NCBI GenBank assembly: GCA_024275315.1
Contig: JAJRZK010000009.1
Location: 81,001-145,000, forward strand
Length of the DNA: 64,000 nucleotides
DNA from: Nitrospirota bacterium
GTDB lineage: Bacteria; Nitrospinota_A; UBA7883
Direction: 5' to 3'
Position numbers and translations under genes: made by a program
The notes under the pieces: model-generated
Told to the model about the DNA's origin: nothing
The model's input: only the letters and a program-made list of their open reading frames with translations
Databases searched by the model: none
In this document: piece by piece, positions 55,567 to 63,631 of the stretch
Layout of the letters: the number at the start of each line of letters is the position of its first letter
Numbering within the stretch: position 1 is the first letter of the stretch

Positions 55567-55612
55567 AAAAAAATGCGGACCCGGCGTCTTTATACGCGAC
55601 ACCAGGTCCGCA
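55567..55612 (-). terminator. Strong intrinsic terminator after coxA
   Basis: Minus strand TGCGGACC (55605-55612) pairs with GGTCCGCA (55574-55581) perfectly. An inner GGTGTC/GACGCC stem (one G-T) extends it after a one-base mismatch. Seven T residues follow (55567-55573). It separates coxC-SCO-coxB-coxA from ctaA-ctaB. Confidence 0.88.
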
Positions 55613-55630
55613 CCAATCTGTAAACCGCGT

Positions 55631-57211
55631 CTAGGACGCTGTTCTGGGTTGGTAATCGTATGGAGTCCAGTCCGCGGAGACTTCCGGCGGCTGAGGGAAA
55701 TTGCCGGGACCCGGAGGCGACGCGGTGGCTGTCCACTCCAGCGAAGCCGACTCCCACGGATTGTTGTTCGGAGCTTTTTCCCCAGATATCGCGCTGTATA
55801 TCCAGTTGATCAGCATGACGGCTATCCCTGCGGCGACTAAAATCGCCCCGACGGTCGCCAGTTGTTGCGACCCCTGGAACTGCGGGAACATCTCATAGTC
55901 GAAATATCTCCTGGGCATACCCTCCACACCGATTATAAACAGCGGATAAAATGTCAGGTTCACTCCTATAAAGTTGAGCCAGAACCCTGCCTTGCCCACT
56001 TTCTCGTTGTACATGCGACCCGTCATTTTCGGGAACCAGTGGTATACCGACGCGAAAAGAGCGAACGTGGCCAGCATACCCATGATGAAGTGGAAATGGG
56101 CCATAACGAAATATGTCTCTCCAAGATGCAACGTCAGCGATGACATGGCAAGCGGGATGCCGGTCAACCCGCCGATGAGGATCAGGTAGAGGCACGAAGC
56201 GGCGTAGTACATACCAGTGTTGAACCGGATCGCGCCCTTGTATAGGGTAAACACAAGGCTGATGGTAATAAGGCCGACAGGTACGCTGATAATCAGTGTT
56301 GTAACCATCATACCGATCCTGACCCAGTCGACCATGCCGGAGGTGTACAAGTGGTGAGCCCAAACGTCCGAGCCCAACAGGACAACCCCCCAGACGCCGC
56401 CGTATACGGCGACCCTGTAGTTGAAAATCGGGTTTTTAGACATTGTGGAAATAATTTCCATCAACGCCCCCACCGCCGGAAGCAGGATGACATATACCGC
56501 CGGGTGGGAATAGAACCAGAAAAGGTTCTCGTAAAGCAACACGTCACCACCGGCAGAGGGGACAAAAAATGAAGTTCCCAAATACTTGTCCAGCAACAGC
56601 AGGGTGACCGCAGTCGCCAAAACCGGAACAAAAATAAGCTGTATCACAAACGCGCCAAGAATGGTCCAGACAAAAAAGTTGATTTGGTTCCACCCCATGC
56701 CCGGAGCGCGCATGTAGATCACGGTGCAAAGAAAGTTAACAGCGCCCAGCAGGGATGAAAACCCGATGAGATGGACCGTGAAAACATAAAAGGACAAGTT
56801 GCCGGAGGAATACTGCGTGGAATATGGCGCGTAGCCGGTCCACATTATATCGGGGGGATCGGGCACCACAAACGTCAGCAACGCCAGTACGATGCCGAAC
56901 CAGTAAAGCCACACGCTCAGGGCGTTTAGCCTTGGGAAGGCCACGTCATGCGCGCCGATCATCATCGGCAACAGGTAGTTGGCCATAAATCCGGTCAGCC
57001 CGGGAATCAGGAACCCGAGAATCATCGCGGCTCCGTGAAAATAGAGAAATACATTATATGTGTCAGCCTCTATGAGCGTCGGCCCGACCCATGTCAGCTC
57101 GAATCGTATCGCCATGGCCAGAAGACCGGCGACAGCGAACGCGGCCATCGAGCCTATCAGGTATAATATGCCCACCCTTTTATGGTCGGTGGTAAAAATC
57201 CATTCTTTCAT
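55631..57211 (-). CDS. coxA: Cytochrome c oxidase subunit I (A2-type)
   Basis: 526 residues, twelve helices. Contains haem a, haem a3 and CuB and pumps protons while reducing oxygen. FHGAAMILGF holds a haem a ligand; WFYSHPAVYVILLPAVG carries the CuB His and the His-Tyr cross-link; AHHLYTSGM has the two CuB His; FVMAHFHFIMGM has the haem a3 and haem a ligands. The D-channel Asp is kept (GAHDVAFPR). The helix VI glutamate of A1 enzymes is replaced (YSHPAVY), the YS signature of A2-type oxidases. Last gene of coxC-SCO-coxB-coxA. Confidence 0.97.
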   Translation of the reverse strand: MKEWIFTTDHKRVGILYLIGSMAAFAVAGLLAMAIRFELTWVGPTLIEADTYNVFLYFHGAAMILGFLIPGLTGFMANYLLPMMIGAHDVAFPRLNALSVWLYWFGIVLALLTFVVPDPPDIMWTGYAPYSTQYSSGNLSFYVFTVHLIGFSSLLGAVNFLCTVIYMRAPGMGWNQINFFVWTILGAFVIQLIFVPVLATAVTLLLLDKYLGTSFFVPSAGGDVLLYENLFWFYSHPAVYVILLPAVGALMEIISTMSKNPIFNYRVAVYGGVWGVVLLGSDVWAHHLYTSGMVDWVRIGMMVTTLIISVPVGLITISLVFTLYKGAIRFNTGMYYAASCLYLILIGGLTGIPLAMSSLTLHLGETYFVMAHFHFIMGMLATFALFASVYHWFPKMTGRMYNEKVGKAGFWLNFIGVNLTFYPLFIIGVEGMPRRYFDYEMFPQFQGSQQLATVGAILVAAGIAVMLINWIYSAISGEKAPNNNPWESASLEWTATASPPGPGNFPQPPEVSADWTPYDYQPRTAS

Positions 57212-57273
57212 TTCCCTTCCTCTCCTAAAAAGGTCTTACGTGTACGCAACATTCGTTTGTCTCAAAGCGGATG

Positions 57274-57975
57274 TCAGCTTTTGTGCGCTTCGGACCACTG
57301 GTCGAACTGTTGCTTGGAGACAATTTTTACTTTTCCGAACATGTGCGAGTGGTCAGTGCCGCAAAACTCGGTGCAGGTAAATACATGCTCTCCGATTTTC
57401 GCCGGATTAAACCAAAGATATGTCACCCGTCCCGGCATCAGGTCCTCCTTTATCCTGAAATCAGGAATAAAAAACGAGTGGATCACGTCTTCGCTTTTCA
57501 TTCTCAGCACCACAGGTGTCCCGACTGGAACAACAAGACCTTCATCGTTGTCGCTTGTGGCGCCATTTTCATATTCAAAGTTCCAGCTCCACATCTGCCC
57601 CGTCACCTGCACTTCCATGGCGTTTTCAGGAACAGAGCGCTGATCGATCCAGAGCTTCCACCCCTGGGCCGCCAGATAAAAATCGTCCGCCATGAATATC
57701 AGAGCGGGAATGAGGCCCCACGCCAGGGACTGGGCCATGGTAAACCTGGGCCCACCGCCGACCTGGTTCGGGCTTTTTCTTCTGTACTTGATAAGAAAAA
57801 CCGCGCTTATCACGCCAAAAATGGTCCCAATAATTCCTATGTCCCACAACAGGTGATGCCACACTACTTCAAATTCTTGCGTATGGTCCTGGAAGTCACC
57901 TGCGGCTTCCGCCGGCAGCGTAAACGCCGACATGACCACAGCGACTGGAAAGATAAAAAACATCCATCTGTTCAT
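57274..57975 (-). CDS. coxB: Cytochrome c oxidase subunit II
   Basis: 233 residues. Signal peptide (about 1-24), two helices (about 40-60 and 85-105) and a periplasmic cupredoxin domain with the CuA site CTEFCGTDHSHM and its upstream His (DVIHSFFIPDF). It receives electrons from cytochrome c. There is no fused cytochrome c domain, unlike caa3 enzymes. The start overlaps the SCO stop by 4 bases. Confidence 0.95.
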   Translation of the reverse strand: MNRWMFFIFPVAVVMSAFTLPAEAAGDFQDHTQEFEVVWHHLLWDIGIIGTIFGVISAVFLIKYRRKSPNQVGGGPRFTMAQSLAWGLIPALIFMADDFYLAAQGWKLWIDQRSVPENAMEVQVTGQMWSWNFEYENGATSDNDEGLVVPVGTPVVLRMKSEDVIHSFFIPDFRIKEDLMPGRVTYLWFNPAKIGEHVFTCTEFCGTDHSHMFGKVKIVSKQQFDQWSEAHKS

Positions 57976-58871
57976 GCTGTCATCTCCTTGGATTTGACCC
58001 TTTTTTTAACTTTTAAAGCGCCGTAAACAAACGCTCCAACTCCTATGAATAGCGAGCCTACAGCAATGAAAAGAGGGTAGTTCAGCCCGTATTTCCCCTC
58101 TTTGTAGTTGTAGCTGTAACACAGGCCCACCGCTATGGCGATAATCTGGGAAGGTTGCAACCGATTGAAATTGGTGTCAATAATTGCAAGCTCCATATCC
58201 CTTGGCTCGATATTGGAGCTGTGCATAACCCGAACTATGCGCCCCTCAGGTGAAAGAAAAATAAAAGCGTTAGGATGGTAGAACATCCTGTCCTGGGGAG
58301 ACCAGAAAAAGTTGAACCCTATTTTGGTTGTGAACTTACTGATATCCTCATGGTTCTTGAAAGTGGCGAAGGTCCAGTTTTTCTCCAAGCGCTCCGACAG
58401 GCCCATGTTCTTTTTGAAATGCGCCGCGGTCATGGCGTTGTCGTTTTTGTCAAACGAAATCGTGAGAATCCTGACATCATCGCCTATCCTCACCCTGCCA
58501 AGGGCCTCCGCTTCCTCCAACAGGCCCTCCAGCTCCGCGTTGAAAGCCGGACAGGCTCCATCGCAAGTGTAATAGGACAAAACCAGCACCGCCGACTTGT
58601 CTGTAAAATCGCCCATCGCAAACTCGGATCCTTTTTCGTCGACAAGAATGACATCCGGGTCAATCTTGGCGCCAAGATATTTGGACTCGTCGAGCCTGAA
58701 AAGCTCGGGGTCGATGTCTGACACTGTCGGTTTATATGCTCCGGAGGCGACGCCCGGCGCAACAGCGACGATCATCGCCATAACCAAAAGCGAAAATAAG
58801 GTGGCTGATCTTGAAACTGGCGACACTTGATCTACTTCCCGATTACCAGAAATAAATCTGGCTGACGACAA
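57972..58871 (-). CDS. SCO1/SenC copper chaperone with C-terminal membrane helix
   Basis: 299 residues. A hydrophobic N-terminus (about 22-43) serves as signal or anchor. The thioredoxin-like SCO domain holds CDGAC (CxxxC, about 104-108) and the copper His in FYHPNAFIFL. A second helix near the C-terminus (about 264-285) is an extra feature. Delivers copper to the CuA site of CoxB. It overlaps coxC by 29 bases at its start; a shorter start inside is possible, so the N-terminus is uncertain. The only copper chaperone within the cox block. Confidence 0.88.
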   Translation of the reverse strand: MSSARFISGNREVDQVSPVSRSATLFSLLVMAMIVAVAPGVASGAYKPTVSDIDPELFRLDESKYLGAKIDPDVILVDEKGSEFAMGDFTDKSAVLVLSYYTCDGACPAFNAELEGLLEEAEALGRVRIGDDVRILTISFDKNDNAMTAAHFKKNMGLSERLEKNWTFATFKNHEDISKFTTKIGFNFFWSPQDRMFYHPNAFIFLSPEGRIVRVMHSSNIEPRDMELAIIDTNFNRLQPSQIIAIAVGLCYSYNYKEGKYGLNYPLFIAVGSLFIGVGAFVYGALKVKKRVKSKEMTA

Positions 58872-59592
58872 AAAACCAGACTATATCCACAAAGTGCCAA
58901 TACAACCCGGCGGCCCCGGTAAAAGTCCGGTTTGTCTTGCCTGACAACGCAGGTATCAGCACTGAAACAAAAATCCCCAACCCCAACAGCACATGGGTTG
59001 CATGAAATCCTGTGATGGCGTAAAAAGCCGTGCTCTTGGCGTTGGTGCCAAAAGTAAAACCTTCATGGATAAGATGGTTGTATTCATAAAGAGTGCAACC
59101 CAGAAACAGCAGACCGAGGCCAATGGAGACCTGCAACCAGAACTTGAAGCCGCTGTTATCCCCAGCGTCGAGTTTTTCCTCACCAAAGTGGTACGTAATA
59201 CTGGAGGAGACAAGAACAATCGTCATGAATATGGGCATCCCCACCCCTATATGGGGCGTACCCTCAGGCGGCCACTGCGCTGCGGTAAGCCTGAGCATCC
59301 AGTAGGAGACAAAGAGACTCAGGAAAATCATGGTTTCGGAAACGATAAAAATGGGCAACCCGGTCAGGGCGTAACCATTTTCCGAGTTTTCCGCCAGCCC
59401 CTCGCTGGTCCATCCGGCGATTCCGATCACAATTAACAGCAGACCGGCAAGGCCGAACACCGCCCCGGCCAATCCACTTCCATATTGGAAAAAAGAGGCG
59501 AACGCCAAAGGAACCCCTAAAAACACCCCCAGCGCCAGGATAAACGGGAACATGCTATATTCCCAATGGTGTTGAGTATGACCATCTGTCAT
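58843..59592 (-). CDS. coxC: Cytochrome c oxidase subunit III
   Basis: 249 residues with seven helices. Stabilises the oxidase core and aids oxygen delivery. GLPIFIVSETMIFLSLFVSYW, YALTGL, ITGFHATHVLLGLGIF and GLYWHFVDIVWFFVVSQIYFW are signature stretches. First gene of the oxidase block, which is an unusual order. A sigma-70-like promoter lies about 158 bases upstream. A clear GGAGAAGCTC precedes the ATG. Confidence 0.94.
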   Translation of the reverse strand: MTDGHTQHHWEYSMFPFILALGVFLGVPLAFASFFQYGSGLAGAVFGLAGLLLIVIGIAGWTSEGLAENSENGYALTGLPIFIVSETMIFLSLFVSYWMLRLTAAQWPPEGTPHIGVGMPIFMTIVLVSSSITYHFGEEKLDAGDNSGFKFWLQVSIGLGLLFLGCTLYEYNHLIHEGFTFGTNAKSTAFYAITGFHATHVLLGLGIFVSVLIPALSGKTNRTFTGAAGLYWHFVDIVWFFVVSQIYFW

Positions 59593-59644
59593 AGAGCTTC
59601 TCCTTCAAGTTTAGTGGCAAAATTAAAATATATAGAAGGGCTCC

Positions 59645-59660
59645 AATCCATTTTTGGATT
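59645..59660 (-). other. Small hairpin in the coxC leader
   Basis: AATCCA (59645-59650) and TGGATT (59655-59660) form a perfect 6-bp stem around a 4-base loop. It lies 53 bases before the coxC start in the presumed leader RNA. Further pairs outside are weak. Confidence 0.3.
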
Positions 59661-59749
59661 ACCCCTATATCACAAAATGCCGCGCCTGCCTCAACATCCC
59701 CCCACATGCGCCGGACTGCTCTCCAAAAGGAACCCCTAAATTAGATCAA

Positions 59750-59779
59750 AGTATAGGCATAAAGCAGGACTAATGTCAA
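59750..59779 (-). promoter_or_regulatory. Sigma-70-like promoter of the cox operon
   Basis: Minus strand TTGACA (59774-59779) and TATACT (59750-59755) are 18 bases apart. It is about 158 bases before coxC, in a 267-base gap with no gene. Confidence 0.5.
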
Positions 59780-59859
59780 AACAAAGTATAATGCGAGGAT
59801 AAAGAGATTGATATATAAGGCATAGCGCTTCTAAAAAAGGAACAGAGGTTGGAGAGAGT

Positions 59860-60243
59860 CTACAAATATCCCCTGGCCATGAGAAAAATCATGGCTCCGG
59901 TGACCAGGGCGGCCGCCCAGTTTATGGTGTGAAAAAGAGCGAGCTTTTTGTGAATCGACCCTTTTCCTCCAAATCCGGTCGCCATAAGCGCAACCAGAGT
60001 CGGAGGTATCAGGTAAATGATGACGAGATGAGTGTCCAGTATCCATTCGGGCGCTTTGCCCTCCATGGAGTAGCCGAGCCTGACCATGGCAATAACGATT
60101 ACATACGATACCCAAGTAGCCAAAGCGTGGATGGTCGCGATTTTCCTGTGGCGGGATGTTTCGCCCCGGAGGGCCAGCGTCCCGGCCCAGATCAACAGCC
60201 AGGTAAGAAGAGGAACAGCCGCTTCGACAGTATATAAAAGCAT
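59860..60243 (-). CDS. DUF420-like small membrane protein
   Basis: 127 residues, four helices with conserved histidines (SRHRKIATIHALAT; LDTHLVIIY; GSIHKKLALFHTIN). This is the pattern of DUF420 proteins found with SCO and haem-copper oxidase genes, probably acting in oxidase assembly. It starts 28 bases after the stop of the SCO gene upstream on the same strand and is followed by the coxC operon. Function is not known for the family. Confidence 0.68.
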   Translation of the reverse strand: MLLYTVEAAVPLLTWLLIWAGTLALRGETSRHRKIATIHALATWVSYVIVIAMVRLGYSMEGKAPEWILDTHLVIIYLIPPTLVALMATGFGGKGSIHKKLALFHTINWAAALVTGAMIFLMARGYL

Positions 60244-60271
60244 ATCAGGTTGTTACAGCGCCTCGCGCGTG

Positions 60272-60976
60272 CTAACGACCATAAAAGCTCTCCAGAGACT
60301 TCGGGTTTATTCCAGTCGCGGCCAGTTTTATCGCGTCATCCAGCTGTGACACCGGATAATCCATCCCGAACACCTGCTTGAAAACCATTCCTCCCGGGCT
60401 CAGGATTGTCACCGCTATGGTATGGTCCCAACCTCCCTCCTGGCCCGGTTTGAAGATCATTCCCAGCTTGTCTCCCAGTTCCCTGATCTTTTCCGGGTCT
60501 CCGGTGACAAACCTCCAATTATCGAAGGTGTCGATAAACTCCGTCCCAAACTCCCGCATCGCCTTCGGGGTATCGTTAACAGGATCGAAACCGACCGTTA
60601 CAATCCTGTAATCCTTGCCCAGCTTCATTTTTTTGCTTTCCTGGACATAATTGGCCAGGCTGGAAGTAATCGTGGGGCACACATGGGGGCAATCTGTGAA
60701 TATAAGCGAGACTATCAACGGCTTGTCCAGCCACTTGGTCAAATCGAACGGCTGCTTATCCTGGTCTGTGAAAACAAAGTGGCCTTTCAGCACTTTCCCG
60801 ACCACCTTGTCAGCCGTACCAAACGCGGATGGTTCGTTTTTCATTTTCATGCTGTGATCGGGGCGCCAGTGGTTTTCGCTCCGTTTTTTAACAATCATCC
60901 ACCCCATTATAAGCGCGGTTGCAATAATGAAAGCTATTGCCACGAACTTCACCGGCTTGCCACTTCTTTTATTCAT
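60272..60976 (-). CDS. SCO1/SenC copper chaperone
   Basis: 234 residues. One N-terminal anchor helix (about 9-29), then the SCO domain with TDCPHVCPT (CxxxC) and the copper His in WDHTIAVTIL. A His/Met-rich stretch after the anchor (HWRPDHSMKMKNE) may also bind copper. Second SCO protein of the locus; probably works in CuA assembly or as a thiol reductase for it. Cotranscribed with the DUF420-like gene. Confidence 0.92.
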   Translation of the reverse strand: MNKRSGKPVKFVAIAFIIATALIMGWMIVKKRSENHWRPDHSMKMKNEPSAFGTADKVVGKVLKGHFVFTDQDKQPFDLTKWLDKPLIVSLIFTDCPHVCPTITSSLANYVQESKKMKLGKDYRIVTVGFDPVNDTPKAMREFGTEFIDTFDNWRFVTGDPEKIRELGDKLGMIFKPGQEGGWDHTIAVTILSPGGMVFKQVFGMDYPVSQLDDAIKLAATGINPKSLESFYGR

Positions 60977-61010
60977 AGGATTTTATACTCCTTCCGATAT
61001 GTCGCAAGGT

Positions 61011-61622
61011 TCATTTGATGATAATTCTGCGGTTTACGGGGCGGAGCCGCTCCGCGGTAATAACGGCCATCGCCTGGCTCACGGCCGTGTCGAGATCGTC
61101 GTTGATGATCACATAATCAAACTTGTCCATTTGCTCCATCTCAGATCGTGCGGCTTTCAGGCGCTTTGCCACCACCTCTTTTGTGTCGGTCCCCCTGCCC
61201 ATAAGACGCTTTTCCAGCTCTTCTGTAGATGGCGGCAGGATAAAGATGGATGCAAAGCTTATTTTCCTTGCGCGCAAGGTATCGGCGCCTTGCACATCTA
61301 TATCCAACAGCAGATCATACGCATTCGAATTCAAAGCAGTGTCAATAGATTTCATGGATGTCCCATACATGTTGCCATGGACTTCGGCCCACTCTAAAAA
61401 CTCATCGTTTTCCACCATGGTCATGAACCGGTCCACGCCCGTAAAATAATAATCAACGCCGTCGGTTTCCCCTTCCCGGATCTGGCGGGTTGTATGGGAA
61501 ACGGACAGCTTCAGGTTGTCCACCCTTTCAAGCAGTCGGTTGGCCACCGTGGTCTTCCCCGCTCCCGACGGAGCTGAAATGGAAAACAGTATCCCCCGTT
61601 TAAACTCCTCCCGCCCGCTCAT
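61011..61622 (-). CDS. gmk: Guanylate kinase
   Basis: 203 residues. Phosphorylates GMP with ATP. P-loop SAPSGAGKTTVANRL, the SHTTRQIREGE GMP-binding segment, and FLEWAEVHGNMYGTS are diagnostic. Overlaps yicC by 4 bases. rpoZ, which often follows gmk, is absent; the SCO gene comes next after 34 bases. Confidence 0.96.
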   Translation of the reverse strand: MSGREEFKRGILFSISAPSGAGKTTVANRLLERVDNLKLSVSHTTRQIREGETDGVDYYFTGVDRFMTMVENDEFLEWAEVHGNMYGTSMKSIDTALNSNAYDLLLDIDVQGADTLRARKISFASIFILPPSTEELEKRLMGRGTDTKEVVAKRLKAARSEMEQMDKFDYVIINDDLDTAVSQAMAVITAERLRPVNRRIIIK

Positions 61623-62497
61623 TCTATGTTCTGAACCTGCTCCCTAACCCTTTCGAGCTCGCTTTTCAAATCCACAACATGCGTCGTAATATCCGCGGAG
61701 GATGTCTTGGCGCCTATGGTGTTTGTTTCGCGGTTGATTTCCTGAAGCAAAAATTCCATCTTCCTGCCTATGGGGCTGCCGGACGAGGTCATCGTGGACC
61801 AGGCAAGCTTGAGATGGCTGTCCAGCCGTGTCAGCTCTTCTGTAATATCACCGCGGTCCGCCAAAATGGCGGCTTCCTGCATGATCCGGTCATCATCAGG
61901 GCTGTACTCCTCCACAAGCTTTGAGATTCTTTCCTTAAGCGACACCATACGCTCAGACGCGCCTTTGGCGCTTTCTGATCTGATCAGGCCCACCAGCGTC
62001 TGGATTTTTTTCAATCTTTCTTTCATGTCAGCGACGATGTTTTCACCCTCGGCGGCCCGCATCTGGTCCAGCCTGTCGAGCGCATCGTCAAGCCCCTGCC
62101 TGACCACCGACCAGGCGTCGTCAATACTCCATTCAGGATCGGCTATCGTGAAGATATCCCGAACCTGCATTAAATCTCCAATCGAAGGGGGATATTCGAC
62201 ACCATATTTCTCCGCCAGCGCCGACATCTGGGACATATAATCACTCAGCAAAGCCTCGTTGATGTTGATCATGCCAGTTGACTCCACCGATTCGATCGTC
62301 ACTACCACATCGAAATAGCCGCGATCGAACCTGGACTTGATCTCTTTGCGTATACGGTCATCGAGTTGAAAAATCCTGCCGCTGATTTTTATGTTGAACT
62401 CCATGAACCTGTGATTGACGGATCTCGCTTCGATGGAGACGCGGCGTCCATCGCTTGTCGCCGTAGCCCTGCCATACCCCGTCATGGATTTTGCCAT
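61619..62497 (-). CDS. yicC: YicC-family endoribonuclease
   Basis: 292 residues. The N-terminal AKSMTGYGRA and the C-terminal GRKMEFLLQEINRETNTIGAK with DITTHVVDLKSELER are the YicC/YloC signature. Members have been reported as endoribonucleases that affect small RNAs. It is coupled to gmk by a 4-base overlap, a widespread pairing. Confidence 0.93.
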   Translation of the reverse strand: MAKSMTGYGRATATSDGRRVSIEARSVNHRFMEFNIKISGRIFQLDDRIRKEIKSRFDRGYFDVVVTIESVESTGMININEALLSDYMSQMSALAEKYGVEYPPSIGDLMQVRDIFTIADPEWSIDDAWSVVRQGLDDALDRLDQMRAAEGENIVADMKERLKKIQTLVGLIRSESAKGASERMVSLKERISKLVEEYSPDDDRIMQEAAILADRGDITEELTRLDSHLKLAWSTMTSSGSPIGRKMEFLLQEINRETNTIGAKTSSADITTHVVDLKSELERVREQVQNIE

Positions 62498-62507
62498 GAG
62501 ATTACCG

Positions 62508-62909
62508 CTACCAGACCTGGTTGTCTTCAGACAGGGTCGCGATCATATCTATCTCCACCAGCGCTCCCAATGGCAGGGAGCCCGCCTGTATCGTCGCCCT
62601 GGCGGGCGGGTTGTCCCCGAACCGCTCTGCGTATAGCGCGTTGACCCTGCCGAAGTCCTTTATGTCGGCAAGATATATCGTGCTTTTCACCACATCCTCA
62701 AAAGACGACCCCGCCGCTGTCAATACCGCTTCAAGATTATCCAGCGTTCTTACGGTCTGCGTTTCGATATCGTCGCCCGCCATCTCTCCGGTGACGGGAT
62801 CCAGGCCGATCTGGCCGGAGGTATAGACTATATCGTGGATGATCGTGGCCTGTGAATAGGGACCGATCGCTTTGGGAGCCTTGTCTGTGGTAACTGTTCT
62901 TCTGCTCAT
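62508..62909 (-). CDS. RidA-family enamine/imine deaminase
   Basis: 133 residues from the ATG at 62909 (MSRRTV), with AGGAATTG upstream; a TTG two codons earlier is less likely. Trimeric protein that hydrolyses reactive enamines made by PLP enzymes. IGPYSQATI, YTSGQIGLDP, and PPARATIQAGSLPLGALVEID with the catalytic arginine are clear. It precedes yicC by 10 bases on the same strand. Confidence 0.93.
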   Translation of the reverse strand: MSRRTVTTDKAPKAIGPYSQATIIHDIVYTSGQIGLDPVTGEMAGDDIETQTVRTLDNLEAVLTAAGSSFEDVVKSTIYLADIKDFGRVNALYAERFGDNPPARATIQAGSLPLGALVEIDMIATLSEDNQVW

Positions 62910-62915
62910 AAACAA

Positions 62916-63304
62916 TTCCTGATCAGATAAAGTTTTAAGTTTAACTCAATAAGGAGCAATAGCAAACGGACAATTCACCAGTGTAATAGCAAAGTAATTG
63001 TGTCATTCCTTGAGGTGGCCCCCTTTCCCCGGAAACTAGCAGAGCAAGTTCGTCACGCCTGCCATTCATGACGCTTTATTATAACGCCGTGAACCCCGCC
63101 GTTGCAAAAAGCACGTCAGGACTGCTTTTACCAACAACAACAGCAAAGGGATCGCAAGATGAACAGGACAGGTGTTTCCCGGCCAGCTTCGACATGAAAA
63201 GCCCCCCAATATTTTGTACCAGCGATATTCGGAGTGGAACGCACCATGCAAGTGGGTGGTAGTCAAGAACTTTAACCGTTGTGCCGTCACAGCGGCGGGT
63301 TTAC
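62916..63304. other. Intergenic region between ridA and azlD
   Basis: About 390 bases without a convincing gene. Two short open frames (roughly 60-75 codons, one per strand) have no ribosome site or recognisable product. A 9-base direct repeat AATAGCAAA occurs at 62959-62967 and 62986-62994, 27 bases apart, upstream of ridA; its meaning is unclear. No tRNA or riboswitch fold was recognised. Confidence 0.4.
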
Positions 63305-63631
63305 CTATCCGGAGATCGCCTTGAACGCCACGGCAAGGGCGACACCTGTAAATAGCGACAGCAGTATGCTTTTATACCGGCTGTAAAGACCCAGGGCCAC
63401 GACCAGCGCGGTGAGTTTCACACCTAATTCCAGCGGATCGAATTCACCTTTCCACATGATGAGGTTCTTGGAGACAATCCCCGCGAAAAAGGCGAGTGAT
63501 GTGTATGTCAGAAATTTCAATCCGCGCCCGCTGATCTCGTATCTGCCTGCCATGACAAAGGGGACTGCCCGCAACATGTATGTTCCCGCTCCGGCGCCCA
63601 GGGCGACCAGTATCCAGTCCGACAGGCTCAT
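63305..63631 (-). CDS. azlD: AzlD-family amino-acid export subunit
   Basis: 108 residues, four helices. AzlD with AzlC forms a branched-chain amino-acid exporter. The GTYMLRAVPFVMAGR start and TSLAFFAGIVSKNLIM are family-like. The start overlaps azlC by 4 bases, the usual azlCD arrangement. Confidence 0.85.
   Translation of the reverse strand: MSLSDWILVALGAGAGTYMLRAVPFVMAGRYEISGRGLKFLTYTSLAFFAGIVSKNLIMWKGEFDPLELGVKLTALVVALGLYSRYKSILLSLFTGVALAVAFKAISG

Noticed and set aside
57271..58026. Plus-strand open frame opposite coxB and the SCO gene.
   Set aside because: CoxB CuA and SCO copper motifs fix the coding strand as minus.
62916..63304. Two short open frames, one on each strand.
   Set aside because: No ribosome site, no recognisable product, overlapping each other; most probably chance.
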